This document shows positions 60,584 through 64,000 of a stretch of DNA of 64,000 nucleotides, in pieces. Source of the stretch: Alkalinema pantanalense (lineage in GTDB: Bacteria > Cyanobacteriota > Cyanobacteriia > Leptolyngbyales > Leptolyngbyaceae); NCBI RefSeq assembly GCF_050753345.1, contig NZ_JBLZFX010000001.1, positions 107,079-171,078 of the forward strand, given 5' to 3'. The first letter of the stretch is position 1; every line of letters starts with the position of its first letter. The notes under the pieces are model-generated. The model saw nothing but the letters and a program-made list of their open reading frames with translations. It ran no database searches and was not told the DNA's origin. Position numbers and translations under genes: made by a program.

Positions 60584-63500
60584 GCAGTATGAGTTGGAAT
60601 CCAGCGATCGCGGGTCAGGAAGTTAGGATCAAAGGCAACCCCAGTTATCGGGGTATCACTACGGGCAAAACTCGTCCATCAGGAACACGTCTCTTAGTGC
60701 AAATACAATTTGCACCGAACGAGAAGTCGTATAAGCCTTACAATCTCCTGGAACTTTGTGGAGAATCCGAGGAACTTTGCGACCTATTTCAGCAAGGAAA
60801 ATTTAGTGGAGCAGATGACCTCAGAAAAATTCTCACATTCGAGAAATTAAAGGGGCAACTCACCAATATTTTTTACAGTATGGAGTCAAGCAAGACTGAC
60901 TTCTATCCGCATCAGTTTAAGCCAGTATTGAAATTTCTAGAGTCTCCTGTCGGACGTTTGCTGGTTGCCGATGAGGTTGGTTTGGGAAAAACGATCGAGG
61001 CAATGTACATCTGGAAAGAGCTGCAAGCCCGAACGGATGCTCGTCGTTTATTAATTCTTTGTCCAGCAATTCTGCGAGAGAAGTGGCAGGGTGATTTGCA
61101 GCAGCGATTCAATATCGTTGCTCGACTAACCAGTGCTCAAGAGCTTTTAGAAGAGGTAAAGCACGTTCTGCAAAGCCAGTATCAGCATTCGTTTGTCTGC
61201 GTTGCCAGTTTAGAAGGCATTCGTCCAGGGACGGATTGGGAAGACGAGTCGAACACGAGTGCTAGAGCAGAACTAGCACGATTATTAGACCAGAATCCTG
61301 TTGCTGATGACGTGGGACTGTTTGACTTGGTCGTGATTGACGAAGCACATTATCTACGCAACCAATCGACAGCCACTCACCGCTTGGGGCAATTAGTGAG
61401 GGATGCATCTCGTCATTTATTGCTGTTGACGGCAACCCCCATTCAAACTGAGAGTGCCAATCTCTATCAACTGCTGAAAATCATTAGCCCAGAAGACTTT
61501 TTCGATGAAACTGTCTTTCATCAGATGCAAGCAGCTAACGCACCTCTGATCCGCGCGTTGCGATCGCTCTGGAGCCATCCTCCGGATTTATCAACGGCGA
61601 GGCATGAACTCGATCGTGCCCTGCAATCTGAGTATTTTCGAGAAAATCAGGTGCTTCAACAAATCAAAACTTTGCTGCGGACCCCAGAAACGATCAGTGC
61701 AGAAACGCAAGTGAGACTAGGCTACAAGCTCGAAAGTGCCTCACTGATCAGCCAATATCTTACTCGTAGCCGGAAACGCGATGTGATTCCCAATCGGGTT
61801 GAACGCGCCTCCCAAACGTTATGCGTTCCTTTCTCAGACAGAGAGAAACAAATCTATGAGTCTGTAACACAGTCAATTCGAAAACAGAGCAAAGGTAAGC
61901 AAGGCGTTCCCTTATTTCGATTGATTGCGTATCAACGACAGATGGCAAGCTGTTTGGTTGCAGCTCTGCAATCCTGGTCAGAACAGGGCATTCTGGATGA
62001 AATGCAAGCGGATGAACTATTTTGGGAAGATTTGGGCATTGCACCCGAACTGCAATCTCAAATCCAAGAGCCACTCAATCCGATAGTTCAACTCGCAGAA
62101 ATCGACTACGAACATCTCGAAGCTGAAGATACAAAATATCGCACGCTAGTTGAGTTTTTGTGCGGCGAACTTAAGAAAAATCCACAGGAACAATTTGTTC
62201 TATTTGCTTACTTTCGTGGGACGCTCCACTATCTCCAACGCCGATTAGAGGCAGACGGCATCCAGACAAGTCTAATTCTCGGAGGCATGGGCGATCGCAA
62301 GTGGGAAGTCATTCAACAATTTGAACAAGGCAAAGCCTCGGTTCTTCTCTCCTCAGAAGTTGGCAGTGAAGGGATTGACCTGCAATTTTGCCGCTTTTTG
62401 ATCAACTACGATCTACCCTGGAATCCCATGCGAGTAGAACAGCGCATCGGACGCCTCGATCGCTTAGGACAGAAAGCCGAGCGTATCTCGATCGTCAATT
62501 TCAGTTTAGTAGACACCATTGAAGAACGCATTCTGACTCGGTTGTATGACCGCATCAATGTGTTTCGAGAAAGCATTGGAGACCTCGAAGATATCCTCGG
62601 TGCAGCAACGGAAAAACTGCTGGTCACGCTCTTTAACCCGGATCTCACAGATGATGAGAGACTTCAGCGTGCTGAACAAACTTCCAGAGCCATTCTCAAA
62701 AAATCTGTTGAACAAGAGCGATTAGAGCAAGAAGCGGTGAATCTAATCGCTTTTTCGGATCACATTTTGAATGCAGTCACGGAAAGCCGTGATCAAGGGA
62801 GATGGGTTACGTCCGAAGAACTACATTCCTTTGTTGAAGACTACTTTGCTCGTTACTATGAAGGAACGACTATCAAACCCGTTCCCCAGCGAGAAGCCGT
62901 CTTTGAGATCAGACTAAGTGAAGATGCCAAGCTCGATTTAGAATGGTTTCTCAAACAACACCGTGTTGCCACCCAAACCCGCTTACATCGATCGCCCGTT
63001 CTCTGTTTGTTTGATCCTCGTATCAAAGTCAGCCGTAAAGCAGACAAAGGCAACCTGCTAGAACTGCTCGATCCAACGCATCCGCTGATCCAATGGATTA
63101 GATATAGTTATGAAAGTGATGCCCAAAAACTTCACCCGATCGCGGCAATTCAGTGCCAGCAGTCAGACATTGGGCTTGCACTAGGGCAATACGTTTACGT
63201 GATTCATCGGTGGCTATTTAAGGGATTGCGCTCTGAAAGCTGTTTGGCTTACCAAGTGGCTTGCTGCTCGACAAAGCAACTGTTATCGGATGAGCAATCA
63301 GAGCAATTTGTGTATCGAGCTGCCCGTTACGGGAAAGCTAAGCCTAACGCAGCAAACTTGTTAGCAGGCACCGATCGCCTTCTAGCCTTGTACAGTGATT
63401 GCCAGGGTGCCTTAGAAGAAGCCTTTGAAAAAGCATCCCAGGAATTCGATGCTGAGAATGACAACCGTTGTAGGGTGCAAGAACGCAGTGCTGAAAACTA

Positions 63501-63702
63501 TGCCCAACGACGACGACAACAACTTGAAGAACGCATTCAGCAGTTTCAACAATCGGGGCGGCTCCGAATGCTACCTGCAACTGAAGGATTGCTCAAAAAG
63601 GTGAATCGAGAATTGGAAAACAAGCGTAGATTGATTGACGATCGACGCAATACAGAACTCAAGCTCATCGAACTCGCTGCCGGAGTTATCTTTGTAGAGT
63701 AA
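60577..63702 (+). CDS. SNF2/RapA-type helicase-like ATPase
   Basis: A 1041-residue SF2 ATPase. It has a small beta-barrel-like N-terminus (VRIKGNPSYRGITTGKTRPS), motif I ADEVGLGKTIEA near 132, motif II VIDEAHYLRN near 242, motif III LLTATP, and a C-terminal helicase lobe with LLSSEVGSEGIDLQFCRFLI, and QRIGRLDRLGQ (motif VI). The DEAH box and SEGIDLQ segment match RapA/HepA- and DISARM DrmD-like SNF2 proteins. Residues 700-1041 are a helical accessory region with a coiled coil. It probably translocates on DNA. It overlaps the Hsp70-like gene by 7 nt. No methylase or nuclease is fused. Confidence 0.9.
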   Translation: MVSSMSWNPAIAGQEVRIKGNPSYRGITTGKTRPSGTRLLVQIQFAPNEKSYKPYNLLELCGESEELCDLFQQGKFSGADDLRKILTFEKLKGQLTNIFYSMESSKTDFYPHQFKPVLKFLESPVGRLLVADEVGLGKTIEAMYIWKELQARTDARRLLILCPAILREKWQGDLQQRFNIVARLTSAQELLEEVKHVLQSQYQHSFVCVASLEGIRPGTDWEDESNTSARAELARLLDQNPVADDVGLFDLVVIDEAHYLRNQSTATHRLGQLVRDASRHLLLLTATPIQTESANLYQLLKIISPEDFFDETVFHQMQAANAPLIRALRSLWSHPPDLSTARHELDRALQSEYFRENQVLQQIKTLLRTPETISAETQVRLGYKLESASLISQYLTRSRKRDVIPNRVERASQTLCVPFSDREKQIYESVTQSIRKQSKGKQGVPLFRLIAYQRQMASCLVAALQSWSEQGILDEMQADELFWEDLGIAPELQSQIQEPLNPIVQLAEIDYEHLEAEDTKYRTLVEFLCGELKKNPQEQFVLFAYFRGTLHYLQRRLEADGIQTSLILGGMGDRKWEVIQQFEQGKASVLLSSEVGSEGIDLQFCRFLINYDLPWNPMRVEQRIGRLDRLGQKAERISIVNFSLVDTIEERILTRLYDRINVFRESIGDLEDILGAATEKLLVTLFNPDLTDDERLQRAEQTSRAILKKSVEQERLEQEAVNLIAFSDHILNAVTESRDQGRWVTSEELHSFVEDYFARYYEGTTIKPVPQREAVFEIRLSEDAKLDLEWFLKQHRVATQTRLHRSPVLCLFDPRIKVSRKADKGNLLELLDPTHPLIQWIRYSYESDAQKLHPIAAIQCQQSDIGLALGQYVYVIHRWLFKGLRSESCLAYQVACCSTKQLLSDEQSEQFVYRAARYGKAKPNAANLLAGTDRLLALYSDCQGALEEAFEKASQEFDAENDNRCRVQERSAENYAQRRRQQLEERIQQFQQSGRLRMLPATEGLLKKVNRELENKRRLIDDRRNTELKLIELAAGVIFVE

Positions 63703-63752
63703 GGAGTCCCAGAAAATCACACAACATCCAATAGATTATCCGTAGTCAATTA

Positions 63753-63902
63753 ATGATTATGTTTAGAGACATTAATGCCGTGAAAGTTGAAGAAGAACTC
63801 CAAGACATTTTGCAAAACATAGAATTTAGCCTGCATTATGCATCAATAGTCCGGACAATTTTAGCGAGGCAGGAGTGGACAGAGAAGCTATCCATCGGAT
63901 AG
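63753..63902 (+). CDS. short ORF downstream of the helicase, possibly interrupted
   Basis: A 49-codon frame MIMFRDINAVKVEEELQDIL ends at TAG 63902, inside a palindromic sequence. It starts 50 bp after the helicase stop and could be the remnant of a third gene of this module cut by the putative insertion, or a small real gene. No family is recognised. Coding status is uncertain. Confidence 0.35.
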   Translation: MIMFRDINAVKVEEELQDILQNIEFSLHYASIVRTILARQEWTEKLSIG

Positions 63903-64000
63903 GGTGCAAATTAATCCAAAACGCACCGGATGGATAGCCATATGGAAAATATTGTACAAAGCCTACTTGCAAAAGTGGGCATTTTCGCAAACCGCAAGTG
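63888..64000 (+). mobile_element. putative insertion-sequence end and start of a transposase, cut by window edge
   Basis: An imperfect palindrome (CTATCCATC...GGATGGATAG, 63888-63937) precedes ATG 63942, which opens MENIVQSLLAKVGIFANRK to the window edge. This N-terminus resembles cyanobacterial IS4-type transposases, but only 19 residues are visible. The element boundaries are not seen. Confidence 0.35.

Noticed and set aside
1..64000. CRISPR array
   Set aside because: All repeats found are short tandem units or dispersed elements; no regular repeat-spacer pattern occurs.

Overview
The window is chromosomal DNA of a cyanobacterium, most likely a filamentous Leptolyngbya-type lineage. Four things support this. 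It carries psb30 (photosystem II). It has several families that are largely cyanobacterial: cyanoexosortases, DUF2808, an HpsJ-like protein, the TIGR03792 family, a LabA-like NYN protein and an HpnB-like glycosyltransferase. HIP1-type GCGATCGC/GATCG sequences are very frequent. tRNA-Asp(GTC) is typically bacterial. The exact genus cannot be read from the sequence.

Layout. 1-5.1 kb: a PilT/PilB-type ATPase cut by the window edge, a GT2 glycosyltransferase, a proline-rich hypothetical protein, cobU and a small Cys protein. 5.1-10.7 kb: RNase Z, a secreted SpoIID/LytB-type protein and a Tat-exported PhoX phosphatase. 11-24 kb: a membrane-anchored NACHT ATPase, a 1444-residue fused response regulator-PAS-histidine kinase, a stand-alone PAS protein, a P-type Ca-ATPase-like pump, and a tightly coupled J-domain/HNH-like gene pair. 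24-41 kb: mostly small housekeeping genes (HicBA, PEBP, RidA-like, alpha/beta hydrolase, psb30, YkgJ, split UPF0016 pair, MIF-like, PEP-CTERM/DUF4114 protein, 3'-phosphoadenosine phosphatase family, K+ channel, MsrA, HpnB-like, NYN, FKBP and others). These are separated by repeat-rich gaps. 41-48 kb: a deletion scar that joins a multicopper-oxidase remnant to an FTR1 iron-permease remnant, a [2Fe-2S] protein, and an exosortase island (PTPA-CTERM-type target, two cyanoexosortases, HpsJ-like protein). 47.8-51.6 kb: a MacA/MacB-type tripartite exporter operon. 52.5-56.4 kb: an RGG/Pro/acidic protein, an aminopeptidase-like hydrolase, a DUF39 sulfur-metabolism protein and tRNA-Asp. 56.5-64 kb: a TAXI-type membrane sensor-like protein, a membrane-anchored coiled-coil Hsp70/actin-like ATPase overlapping a SNF2/RapA-type helicase, a short ORF, and what looks like the edge of an insertion sequence.

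Three layers stand out beyond ordinary genes. (1) The Hsp70-like + SNF2 pair (58.2-63.7 kb) and the J-domain + HNH-like pair (22.3-24.0 kb) are compact, translationally coupled modules that I cannot assign to a named system. (2) Two families of small MITE-like elements sit between genes, each present twice, several of them between convergent genes. (3) At least a dozen intergenic gaps carry 2-4 tandem copies of unrelated 11-17 bp units, and a few genes show the in-frame equivalent. This suggests a genome-wide tendency to short tandem duplication.
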